DNA of 26,886 nucleotides from Thermoleophilia bacterium (GTDB taxonomy: Bacteria; Actinomycetota; Thermoleophilia; Gaiellales; Gaiellaceae): contig JADLFG010000020.1 in NCBI GenBank assembly GCA_020845695.1, positions 1-26,886 of the forward strand, written 5' to 3'. The notes under the pieces were generated by a model. That model saw nothing but the letters and a program-made list of their open reading frames with translations. It had not been told where the DNA came from and made no database searches. Position numbers and translations under genes: made by a program. Positions 1-7,035 of this stretch are shown one piece after another. Position 1 is the stretch's first letter, and the number at the start of each line of letters is the position of its first letter.

Positions 1-1
1 C

Positions 2-106
2 GCCGACGGAATCGTCCTCGACCGCCTCACTGCCACCCAGCGGCGCATTCTCGAACTGCTAGAGATCAGGCCTCCCTGGCCCGAGCAAGGAACGCTAGCG
101 GCCTGA
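2..106 (+). CDS. C-terminal fragment of an unidentified protein (possibly transposase)
   Basis: The frame is open from the window edge to a TGA at 104-106 and reads as 34 residues ending in a natural-looking amphipathic tail (LTATQRRILELLEI, then RPPWPE). The start lies outside the window. The TATQRRILELL style recalls the C-terminal ends of some IS transposases, and a cluster of palindromic repeats follows directly, but this resemblance is from memory and weak. The other frames are also open here, so even the coding assignment is uncertain. Confidence 0.35.
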   Translation, partial: ADGIVLDRLTATQRRILELLEIRPPWPEQGTLAA

Positions 107-362
107 AGTGCGGAAGATGGAGCTAGCCGAAGTCGTGGCGCCTCACCCGCGGCCGCAAACACCAGCCGCCGCACCTTGGAACGGGGTCAGGAACGGGGTC
201 AGACCCCGGGGTCAGACCCCTTGATCCTCACTGACTCAGGTTTTCGCTGCACATCGGCCGCCAAGGCCCTTCGCGACGCGGTCGACCCGGGGTCTGACCC
301 TGGGGTCTGACCCCGTCCGGCTGGCATGAGACACGTCCGAGGTGGCCCGGCTGCGGATAGCT
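107..362. other. Intergenic region carrying palindromic repeats
   Basis: No gene is seen here. The stretch holds the inverted pair of GGGGTC(A/T)GACCCC clusters listed separately (194-315), an extra half-copy of the same motif around 183-190, and nothing else recognisable. It separates the fragment at the window edge from the end of the minus-strand coiled-coil gene. Confidence 0.6.
194..315. repeat. Inverted pair of GGGGTC(A/T)GACCCC double palindromes
   Basis: Bases 194-220 contain two back-to-back copies of GGGGTCAGACCCC. Bases 289-315 contain the reverse complement with one mismatch in 27 positions (26/27 match). The arms are 68 nt apart, so the element could fold into one large hairpin or into four small ones. 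The same 13-base palindrome recurs at 8646-8888 and in modified form at 16922-16944. The arrangement resembles REP/BIME elements mobilised by REP-associated tyrosine transposases (RAYT); no intact RAYT gene is present in the window. Confidence 0.85.
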
Positions 363-962
363 TCAGCCGGCCCGGCGGACGGCCGGCACCTGGTCTGAGA
401 CCGCGCGAGCGCGGCGGAGCACCAGCTCGGCCTGGGCACGCGCCCACTCGAGGCGGCGCTCGGTCTCCGCCCGGGCTTCCGCAACCAGGTCAGCCGCCTC
501 GCGCGCGGCCGCCTCGACAACTCGGGCCGCCTCGGCCTCGGCCACCCGGAGCGTCTCCTCAGTCAGCGCCGTGCAGCGCGCCTCGAGCTCGCGCTCCAGG
601 GCGGCAACAGCCGCCTCCCGAGCAGCGACGTCCGCGGTACGACGCCGGGCCTCCTCACTCGTCTCCCGCAGCCTGCGCTCCGCCTCCCTCACGGCGTCCG
701 CCTCGATCCGCTCCGCGAACTCCGCGGCCGCCCGCACCAGGCCGACCGCCTCCGCACGAGCCGCGTGCCCTTCGATCGCGGCCGGCGCCGCCGCCGGCAC
801 CGCGGCCGCTCGCACCTGCTGAAGCTCGCGGAGCTGCGCGCTCAGCGAGGCCAGGTGCAGCTGGTAGCGGCGCAAGGCATCGCCGACCGCGGCAGGATCG
901 AGCCCGCCCTTCGCGACCGATGGCAGCTCCTCGAGCCGCGGTAGCGGCATGAGCGTGGTCAT
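363..962 (-). CDS. Coiled-coil protein of unknown function (DivIVA-like style)
   Basis: A 199-residue protein, very rich in Ala, Glu and Arg, with no Pro or Gly through roughly residues 70-185 and heptad spacing of hydrophobics, so it is predicted to be a long alpha-helical coiled coil. The first 30 residues contain a short proline-containing head (MPLPRLEELP). The pattern of repeated AEAEAAR/EARAE segments resembles the tail of DivIVA/GpsB-type or SMC-like scaffold proteins, but the DivIVA N-terminal motif is not evident. It starts 35 nt after the aspS stop on the same strand, with an AAGG purine tract (GAAGGCGCC) just before the ATG, so it is probably the last gene of the hisS-aspS operon. 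Function unknown; a role in division or chromosome organisation would be speculation. Confidence 0.75.
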   Translation of the reverse strand: MTTLMPLPRLEELPSVAKGGLDPAAVGDALRRYQLHLASLSAQLRELQQVRAAAVPAAAPAAIEGHAARAEAVGLVRAAAEFAERIEADAVREAERRLRETSEEARRRTADVAAREAAVAALERELEARCTALTEETLRVAEAEAARVVEAAAREAADLVAEARAETERRLEWARAQAELVLRRARAVSDQVPAVRRAG

Positions 963-997
963 GGCGCCTTCGGAGTTCGGCGCCGCGGGCGCGCCTC

Positions 998-2761
998 CTA
1001 CCCGCTGGCGCCACCCGTGCCGCCGACCCCGGGTGCGAGCCGGATCCCGAGCTCGGCGAGCTGTCCCGGCTCCACATCGCTCGGTGCACCCGTCATCGGG
1101 TCGACCCCGGCCTGGTTTTTGGGAAACGCGATCACGTCCCGGAGGTTCCGCTCCCCGGCAACCAGCATCGTCATTCGGTCGATACCGAACGCGATGCCGC
1201 CGTGCGGCGGGGCCCCCATGGCGAGCGCGTCGAGCAGGAACCCGAAACGCGACCGTTGCTCCTCGGCCGAGATCCGGAGCACGTCAAACATCCGCTGCTG
1301 GAGCTCCTGGCGGTGGATCCTGATCGAGCCGCCGCCGATCTCGACCCCGTTGCACACGAGGTCGTACGCCTGAGCGATCGCCGCGCCCGGGTCGCTCTCG
1401 AGCAGCCCCTCCGAGCCCGGCACGGGCGAGGTGAACGGATGGTGGCGAGCCGCCCAGCGCTGCTCGTCCTCCGCCCACTCGAGCAGCGGGAAGTCGGTGA
1501 TCCAGACGAACCGCCACGCCGTCTCGTCGATGAGCCCGAGTTCCTGCCCGAGCTGGAGGCGAAGCTGGCCGAGCACGCGCGACACGAGCTCGCGCGGCCC
1601 CGCCCCGAACAGCACGGTCGAGCCGGGCGCGGCGCGGACGGCCTCGATCTCGGCCTCGGACAGGAACTTCGCGACCGGGGAGCGAATCTCCCCGTCGGCC
1701 CCGAAGATCAGGTAAGCGAGCCCGGGCGCCCCCCACTCCTTCGCGAACGTCTCGAGCTGCGCCAGCTCGCCGCGGCTGTACTCGCGCGGCACAGTCAGGT
1801 AGCGGACATCCTCGGCACCGGCAAACACGCCGAACCCGGAGTCGCGCGTCACCGCCGTGGCGTCGGCGAGCTCGAGCCCGAAGCGCAGATCCGGCTTGTC
1901 CGACCCGTACAGGCGGTCGGCGTCGTGCCACGTCAGGCGCGGGAACGGCGTCTCGAGCGAGACGTCGATGCACTCCCCCCACACCGCCGCCGCCATCTCC
2001 TCCATCAGCGCGAAGATCGTCTCTCGGTCCGGGAACGCCATCTCGACGTCGAGCTGCGTGATCTCCTGCACCCGGTCGGCACGCAGGTCCTCGTCCCGGA
2101 AGCAGCGGGCGATCTGGTAGTAGCGGTCGAACCCGGAGATCACGAGCAGCTGCTTGTAGATCTGCGGCGACTGCGGCAGCGCGAAGAAGCTCCCCCTCTG
2201 AAGTCGACTCGGCACCAGGAAATCTCGCGCGCCCTCGGGCGTCGGCTTCGCGAGGATCGGCGTCTCGATCTCGAGGAACCCGGCAGCATCCATCACACGG
2301 CGGATCGTCGAGACCATCCGCGCGCGCAGCCCGATGTTTCGCTGGAGCCTGGGCCGGCGCAGGTCGAGCCAGCGGTGGCGGAGCCGGAGGGTCTCGTCGA
2401 CGCCCTCCTCGTCGAGCTGGAACGGCAGCGGCGGACAGCGCGACAGCACCTCGAGCGAATCGACCTGGAGCTCGACCTCACCGGTCGGGAGCGACGGGTT
2501 GACCGCCTCGGGCGCGCGCCTGACGACCTCCCCCTCGACCCGCAGCACGAACTCGTTGCGGACGCCGTGCACGGCCGCGAACGCCTGCGGGGCCCGCTCC
2601 GGGTTGACGACGATCTGGCACTTGCCCGCCCGGTCGCGCAGGTCGACGAAGACAACGCCGCCGTGGTCTCGGCGGGTGTCGACCCAGCCGGCCAGGGCGA
2701 CGCGCTGCCCGACCCGGTCGGGCGCCACTTCGCCGCACATGAGATCGCGCCAGCGCGTCAC
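998..2761 (-). CDS. aspS: Aspartyl-tRNA synthetase
   Basis: Class II aminoacyl-tRNA synthetase that charges aspartate onto tRNA in the cytoplasm. It begins with an OB-fold anticodon-binding domain (about residues 10-105), followed by motif 1 (GFLEIETP, 161-168), QSPQ (197-200), motif 2 with FRDEDLRADR (221-230), a bacterial GAD insertion, and motif 3 GGIAFGIDRM (521-530). The length of 587 aa is normal. The GTG at 2761 was chosen because it overlaps the hisS TGA (GTGA) and places the residues before CGEV where the family starts; a longer upstream extension would invade hisS with low-complexity sequence. The His in RRDHGG (residue 33) is the residue seen in non-discriminating bacterial AspRS (E. 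coli has Leu), so it may also aspartylate tRNA-Asn for GatCAB. No gatCAB genes are in the window. Confidence 0.97.
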   Translation of the reverse strand: MTRWRDLMCGEVAPDRVGQRVALAGWVDTRRDHGGVVFVDLRDRAGKCQIVVNPERAPQAFAAVHGVRNEFVLRVEGEVVRRAPEAVNPSLPTGEVELQVDSLEVLSRCPPLPFQLDEEGVDETLRLRHRWLDLRRPRLQRNIGLRARMVSTIRRVMDAAGFLEIETPILAKPTPEGARDFLVPSRLQRGSFFALPQSPQIYKQLLVISGFDRYYQIARCFRDEDLRADRVQEITQLDVEMAFPDRETIFALMEEMAAAVWGECIDVSLETPFPRLTWHDADRLYGSDKPDLRFGLELADATAVTRDSGFGVFAGAEDVRYLTVPREYSRGELAQLETFAKEWGAPGLAYLIFGADGEIRSPVAKFLSEAEIEAVRAAPGSTVLFGAGPRELVSRVLGQLRLQLGQELGLIDETAWRFVWITDFPLLEWAEDEQRWAARHHPFTSPVPGSEGLLESDPGAAIAQAYDLVCNGVEIGGGSIRIHRQELQQRMFDVLRISAEEQRSRFGFLLDALAMGAPPHGGIAFGIDRMTMLVAGERNLRDVIAFPKNQAGVDPMTGAPSDVEPGQLAELGIRLAPGVGGTGGASG

Positions 2762-4002
2762 CGCAGGAACGTCTCCGCGAGCCGCTCGACGGGAACGGTC
2801 GCCTCCTCCGCAGCCGGCCCGGGCTTCACCCGCGCGCCCTCGCCCGTCACGAGCACCCATCCGGGCGCCCCGCTCCGCGCGAGCTGGGTGCGCTGACCCT
2901 TCGGCGAGCGGCCCGCGTAGTCGGCGTCGCAGGCGATCCCGGCGGCCCTGAGCAGGGCCATCTGGGCGAGCGCCGCCACCCGGTCGGCGCCCTCTCCGAA
3001 CATGAAGAACACGTCGATCCGGGGCTGCTCGGCCGTGACCTCGGCGTCGCCGAGCGCGAGCAGCAGCCGCTCGATCCCGGCGCCGAAGCCGACCCCCGGG
3101 GTCGGCGGACCGCCGACCTCCTCGACCAGCCCGTCATAGCGCCCGCCGCCCGAGATCGTCGACTGCGCGCCGAGCGCGGGGCCGACGAACTCCCAGGTCG
3201 TGCGCGTGTAGTAGTCGAGGCCCCGGACAAGCGTCGGCTCCACCTGGTAGGCGACGCCGCAGGCGTCGAGCAGCCCCCGCACCGACGCGAAATGCTCGCG
3301 GCAGGCGGTGCAGAGCGACTCCCCGATCGTCGGCGCGCCTGAAAGCGCGGCCCGCACCGCGGGCGGCTTCGCGTCGAGGTTGTCGAAGACCCGTAGCGGA
3401 CTTGTGCGCGCCTTCAGACGCGTGTCCTCGTCGAGCTCGCCTTCGCGCGCGGCCAGCCAGGCGCGCAGCCGTTCGAGGTAGGCCGGCCGGCAGTCCCCGT
3501 CACCGATCGAGTTCAGGGCCAGGCGGTACGTCGTCACGCCGAGCGTGCGCAGGATCGTGTCGTAGAGCTGGATCAGCTCGGCGTCGACCGCGGGATCGCC
3601 GGAGCCGATCGCCTCGACGGAGAGCTGCCAGTGCTCCCGGTAGCGACCCTTCTGGGGCGCCGAGTAGCGGTACATCGAGCCGATCGTGTAGAGCTTCTGT
3701 GGCTGCGGCTCGCGGTGCAGCCCGTGCTCGACGTAGGCGCGGCAGATCGGTGCGGTCGCCTCCGGACGCAGCGTCAGAGAACGGCCGCCGCGGTCGGCGA
3801 ACGTGTACATCTCCTTCTGGACGACGTCGGAGCCCTGGCCCGACGTGCGGACGAACAACGCCGTGTCCTCGAACACCGGCGTCTGGATCCGCCGGTAGGC
3901 GTAGAGCCGACAGAGGCGCTCGCAGACGGCGGTCACGTGCTGCCAGAGCGGCTGCTCGGACGGGAGGATGTCGTGCGTGCCGCGGGGAGCCTCGACCTTC
4001 AC
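2758..4002 (-). CDS. hisS: Histidyl-tRNA synthetase
   Basis: Class II synthetase that attaches histidine to tRNA-His. The N-terminus EAPRGTHDILPSE is the family signature. Motif 1 is near RRIQTPVFED (38-47), motif 2 includes the TLRPEAT loop and SMYRYSAPQKGRYREHWQ (109-126), the His-specific motif is LVRGLDYYTRTTWEF, and motif 3 is the GVGFGAGIERLLLAL segment. A C-terminal HGTP anticodon-binding domain follows. At 414 aa the length is typical. The start is a GTG at 4002 overlapping the TGA of the upstream hydrolase gene; aspS in turn overlaps its stop, so hydrolase, hisS and aspS should be translationally coupled. Confidence 0.97.
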   Translation of the reverse strand: MKVEAPRGTHDILPSEQPLWQHVTAVCERLCRLYAYRRIQTPVFEDTALFVRTSGQGSDVVQKEMYTFADRGGRSLTLRPEATAPICRAYVEHGLHREPQPQKLYTIGSMYRYSAPQKGRYREHWQLSVEAIGSGDPAVDAELIQLYDTILRTLGVTTYRLALNSIGDGDCRPAYLERLRAWLAAREGELDEDTRLKARTSPLRVFDNLDAKPPAVRAALSGAPTIGESLCTACREHFASVRGLLDACGVAYQVEPTLVRGLDYYTRTTWEFVGPALGAQSTISGGGRYDGLVEEVGGPPTPGVGFGAGIERLLLALGDAEVTAEQPRIDVFFMFGEGADRVAALAQMALLRAAGIACDADYAGRSPKGQRTQLARSGAPGWVLVTGEGARVKPGPAAEEATVPVERLAETFLR

Positions 4003-4649
4003 GGCTCGCTGTCCGTCGCGGCCCTGAGCTCGCCCAGGAACGGGTTGGTCGCGAGCTCGCGGCCCAGCGTCGTCGCCGGCCCGTGGCCGGGGTAGACGAC
4101 GGTCTCGGAGGGGAGGCGGTCGACGAGCGTCCGCAGCGACGAGAGCAGCGTCTCCCAGTCGGCCCCGGGGAGATCGGTACGGCCGACCGAACCGGCGAAG
4201 AGCACGTCCCCCGAGAACAGACACCCGTCCGCCGCGTAGGCGAGATGGCCGGGGGAGTGGCCGGGCACTGAGATCGTCTCGAACGAGATCCCGGCCGCCT
4301 CGATCGTCTCGTCGCCGTGGAGCAGCACCTCGGGCGTCCACGGGCGCACGTGCACCCCGGGGGGGAGGTAGTCGGCGACACGCTCGAGCAGCGCGCGTTC
4401 CGCCTCCGCCATGTGCACGGGCGCCCCGGTGCCCTCGGCGAGGTCGGCGACGCCGCCGAGGTGGTCCCAGTGCCCGTGCGTGACGAGGATCGCGACGCAG
4501 CGGGCGCCACGCCCGGCCAGCTCGAGCCGGATCTCCGCGGCGGAGCCGCTCGGGTCGACCACGACCGCCTCCGTCGCGCCCGGCCGGCGCACGAGGTAAC
4601 AGTTCGTCTCGATCGGACCGAGCGGCAGCTGCGTGACGTCGAGGGGCAT
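3999..4649 (-). CDS. Metallo-beta-lactamase-fold hydrolase, glyoxalase II-like
   Basis: A 216-aa protein with the binuclear metal motif THGHWDH at H58/H60/D62/H63, a further ligand in HSPGH, GDVLFAGSVGR containing the bridging Asp, and VYPGHGP near the C-terminus. These are the hydroxyacylglutathione-hydrolase (GloB-like) arrangement. In actinobacteria a gene of this type commonly precedes hisS; the natural substrate of these actinobacterial members is not settled, and a thioester is a reasonable guess. It is the first gene of the operon and has a leaderless-type promoter (TAGACT, 8 nt before the ATG). Confidence 0.9.
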   Translation of the reverse strand: MPLDVTQLPLGPIETNCYLVRRPGATEAVVVDPSGSAAEIRLELAGRGARCVAILVTHGHWDHLGGVADLAEGTGAPVHMAEAERALLERVADYLPPGVHVRPWTPEVLLHGDETIEAAGISFETISVPGHSPGHLAYAADGCLFSGDVLFAGSVGRTDLPGADWETLLSSLRTLVDRLPSETVVYPGHGPATTLGRELATNPFLGELRAATDSEP

Positions 4650-4657
4650 CGGCCCGG

Positions 4658-4663
4658 AGTCTA
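4658..4663 (-). promoter_or_regulatory. Putative -10 element TAGACT for the hydrolase-hisS-aspS operon
   Basis: TAGACT on the minus strand ends 8 nt before the ATG at 4649, so transcription should begin at or just before the start codon. No clear -35 hexamer is visible. Confidence 0.6.
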
Positions 4664-4693
4664 GATGGTCGCTCCGGGCCTGAGCGAGAGGTC

Positions 4694-5086
4694 TCAGCGA
4701 CCGCTGTCGCGGCGCTGCCGCCGCTGCACCGAGCGGTAGATCATCGTGTCGACGAGGTAGCTGAAGGGGATGAAGATCGCGAGCAGGATCGCGGCGTTCA
4801 GGATCTTCGCCCCGAGCGCGAGGTCACCACCGGTCACGAACATCAGCAGGAGCAGGATCGGCCCGAAGATCAGGCCTCGCTTGAAGACGCGCGCCCAGGT
4901 CGGCGGCGGGATCACGCGCCCGCGGCGGTCGACCACCTTGGGCGCACCGCCCGCCTTCGCCTTTGCGCCCTGCGCGGTCTGGCGGGGCGAATCGACGACC
5001 TCCTCCCCCTCCTCGGTCTCGACGACGTACTCGTATTCGTGCCGCTGGAGCTTCTCGCGCCGCCGCCGCTGCTTCTTCGTGGCCAT
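4694..5086 (-). CDS. Small membrane protein with basic N-terminal tail
   Basis: A 130-aa protein starting MATKKQRRRREKLQRHEYEY. The first ~65 residues are cytosolic in character, strongly basic and then acidic. Two hydrophobic segments follow (GLIFGPILLLLMFVTG, and AKILNAAILLAIFIPFSYL), ending in a basic tail RRQRRDSGR. The ATG at 5086 was chosen over longer upstream options because it lies 7 nt after a GATAAT -10-like hexamer and begins a normal protein sequence, whereas upstream codons encode low-complexity Arg/Gly sequence. Proteins like this are common in high-GC Gram-positives. Function unknown. Confidence 0.8.
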   Translation of the reverse strand: MATKKQRRRREKLQRHEYEYVVETEEGEEVVDSPRQTAQGAKAKAGGAPKVVDRRGRVIPPPTWARVFKRGLIFGPILLLLMFVTGGDLALGAKILNAAILLAIFIPFSYLVDTMIYRSVQRRQRRDSGR

Positions 5087-5093
5087 CCTCGCG

Positions 5094-5099
5094 ATTATC
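5094..5099 (-). promoter_or_regulatory. Putative -10 element GATAAT
   Basis: Lies 7 nt before the ATG of the 130-aa membrane protein. The same GATAAT hexamer, 8 nt from a start, precedes the neighbouring 58-aa gene. Confidence 0.55.
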
Positions 5100-5183
5100 G
5101 CACTCCCGCCGCGGCGGGCGCGGGTCTGGAGGTGACCGGGGACCGGGCCGGCGCGCCGCCCGCCCGGATCGGCGGATCCCGGC

Positions 5184-5360
5184 TCAGTCGAGCGCGAGCC
5201 AGATCGAGAGCCCGACCACGATCGCAACCGCCGCGAGCAGAACGACGGCCGCGGCGGCGTTGAAGCGAAGCTGGCTCGTGCTGGGCGCCTCGACGTAGTC
5301 GAGCCTGCCCCGCCCGGGTCGGGGCCTCCGCGCGGGCAGCTTGGGGGTGGGGAGCGCCAC
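5184..5360 (-). CDS. 58-aa single-span membrane protein
   Basis: The minus-strand frame from GTG 5360 to TGA 5184 encodes 58 residues: a basic, Pro/Arg-rich N-terminal half (KLPARRPRPGRGRLDYVEAP) followed by one long transmembrane helix (about residues 34-56, AAAAVVLLAAVAIVVG then LSIWLAL). Support comes from this amphitopic layout and from a GATAAT hexamer 8 nt upstream of the GTG, the same start geometry as its neighbours. No family is recognised. It lies between two minus-strand genes and may be a separate transcription unit. Confidence 0.65.
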   Translation of the reverse strand: MALPTPKLPARRPRPGRGRLDYVEAPSTSQLRFNAAAAVVLLAAVAIVVGLSIWLALD

Positions 5361-5368
5361 GGACGCGG

Positions 5369-5374
5369 ATTATC
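5369..5374 (-). promoter_or_regulatory. Putative -10 element GATAAT for the 58-aa gene
   Basis: Ends 8 nt before the GTG at 5360, a leaderless-type spacing. It supports the reality of this short gene. Confidence 0.5.
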
Positions 5375-5715
5375 GCAGGCCGGTGCCGTCGCGACGCCGG
5401 TTCGTGTCCCGCGCCGCCCCGCGCAGTCGCGAGCGGCGCCGCGAGGCGCGCGGTGGCCGGCGCCCGCGGGCGCGCCGCGGCGAGGGCGGCCCCGTCCGCG
5501 CTCGTGAATGCTCGCCTGACGTCCACGGCATCCGGTGTGGGTTGCGGTCAGCGGCGGCGGCCGTCTCGCCAGCGCGGCCGGGCACGACGATCGGCGAGAC
5601 CCATCGGCAGAAGGCGTCGTCGAGGACGAGGATCGTTGCCTCCCGCCGCCGTGACCTGCGCGTGGCCTTCTCGCCGGAGCTGCGGCGCCGCAGCCGCCCG
5701 GATGCCGGCTGCCGG
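5375..5715. other. Gap without a convincing gene
   Basis: About 340 bases between the 58-aa gene's promoter and the end of the HisD-like gene. Both strands carry open frames, but all translate to Arg/Ala/Pro-rich low-complexity sequence without hydrophobic periodicity or recognisable motifs. No strong hairpin with a T tract was seen. Confidence 0.5.
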
Positions 5716-7035
5716 CTAGCCGAGGCCTCTGATGCGGAGGGCGGCAGCGTGCGCGGGAAAGCCCTCGTGCTCGGCAAGCGCGAGGATCGCGGGGGCGAGC
5801 CGCGCGAGCGCGTCCGGGGTTGCGCCGCCAATCGAGCTCGTCTTCACGAACGTCCGTGCGTTGACGCCCGAGCTGACCCGGGCAAAGCCGCCAGTGGGAA
5901 GCGTGGCGGGGATTCCGAGCACGTAGTTCGCAGCGGAGAACGGCGTCGGGCCGAGCAGGATCTCACCGGCGTGCTCCAGCTTCGGCAGGAGCGCCTGCGG
6001 GTCGGCGGTGTTGACCTGGAGGTGCTCGGGGGCGTACTCGTTCGCGAACGCGCACGCCTCGTCGAGGTCGCGCACAAGCAGCGCGCCGCCGAAGCGGGAG
6101 ATCGCGCTGGCCGCGTACTCCCGGCGCCACTCGGGCAGCTCGGCGAGCTGGCGGTCGATCTCGGTGGAGACGGCGGCGACGAGCTGCTCGGACGGTGTCA
6201 CGAGCAGCGCGGCGGAGTCGAGCCCGTGCTCGGCCTCGTTGAGGACGTCGGCGGCGACGAGCACCGGGTCGGCGCTGTCGTCGGCGATCACCAGGCTCTC
6301 GGAGGGACCGAACAGCATCGCCGTCGAGCAGCCGTGGAGCTGCACCTGGAGCTGGGCCGCGGTCACCGCGGGGCTCCCCGGACCCACGATCTTGCTGACG
6401 CGCGGGAACGTCTCGGTGCCGAACGCGAGCGCCGCGATCCCGGCGGGACCGTTCGCGCGAAACACGTTCTCGAGCCCGAGCTCGGCCGCGACGACGAGCA
6501 CGGCCGGGTCGACCTCGAGGCCGCGCCCGGCCGTGGGCGGGACGACCACGGCGAGCTCGGGGACGCCGGCGACGACCGCGGGCATCCCGATCTGCATCAG
6601 CACGGACGGGAACGAGCCCTTGCCGCTGGGGACGAACAGGCCGGCGGAGGCGATCGGACGCGCTTGCTCGCCGACGGTGAGACCGGGCGCGAGCTCCGCC
6701 TCCCAGGAGGCGTCCGCGAGGACGAGCTCGTTGAAGGCGCGGATGTTCGCGAGCCCGGTCCGGACCGCATCGACCACGGGCCCGGGTACTGCCGCGCGCG
6801 CGGCCGTGACCTCGTCCTCCCCGATCCGCAGCCGCTCGGGTGGGCAGTCGACGCCGTCGAAACGCCGAAGCGCGCGGCAGATGGCCTCGTCGCCGCGGAG
6901 GCGGACGTCCTCGAGGATCGCGGCGACGGATCGGTTCAGCTCCCCGCCGAGGATCTCGGCGGTCGCACGGTCGAGCAGGACGCGGCGCTCGGCCGGGTCG
7001 AGGTGGGTGAGCCTGCGGATCGCGAGCGCGCCCAT
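5716..7035 (-). CDS. Histidinol dehydrogenase-like protein with altered metal-ligand residues
   Basis: A 439-aa member of the HisD fold: NAD-site region SAGLFVPSGKGSFPSVL (130-146), KIVGPGSPAV, PEHL catalytic pair (E337, H338), and the LPTGG...SSG stretch near 379-389. In E. coli HisD the Zn ligands are Q259, H262, D360 and H419. Here the matching motif reads EAEH (E267, H270) instead of QAEH, the GDYA motif becomes AANY (N370), and the NHVLPT motif that carries a substrate-binding His becomes ATLPT; the last His (H429) is kept. It may therefore not oxidise histidinol. It overlaps the ftcD stop (TGATG) behind a strong GGGGAGGAG ribosome site, so the two are co-translated; GTG at 7038 is an alternative start. 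A HisD paralogue acting on another amino-alcohol or hydroxy-acid is the preferred reading, but a divergent true HisD is not excluded. Confidence 0.85.
   Translation of the reverse strand: MGALAIRRLTHLDPAERRVLLDRATAEILGGELNRSVAAILEDVRLRGDEAICRALRRFDGVDCPPERLRIGEDEVTAARAAVPGPVVDAVRTGLANIRAFNELVLADASWEAELAPGLTVGEQARPIASAGLFVPSGKGSFPSVLMQIGMPAVVAGVPELAVVVPPTAGRGLEVDPAVLVVAAELGLENVFRANGPAGIAALAFGTETFPRVSKIVGPGSPAVTAAQLQVQLHGCSTAMLFGPSESLVIADDSADPVLVAADVLNEAEHGLDSAALLVTPSEQLVAAVSTEIDRQLAELPEWRREYAASAISRFGGALLVRDLDEACAFANEYAPEHLQVNTADPQALLPKLEHAGEILLGPTPFSAANYVLGIPATLPTGGFARVSSGVNARTFVKTSSIGGATPDALARLAPAILALAEHEGFPAHAAALRIRGLG

Noticed and set aside
326..952. A 208-codon plus-strand frame at the left end
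   Set aside because: It is the antisense shadow of the coiled-coil gene, dominated by Pro/Arg/Ala.
1202..2896. A 564-codon plus-strand open frame
   Set aside because: It is antisense to aspS and hisS; the translation is Arg/Glu/Leu-rich shadow sequence typical of high-GC DNA, whereas the minus strand encodes clear synthetase motifs.
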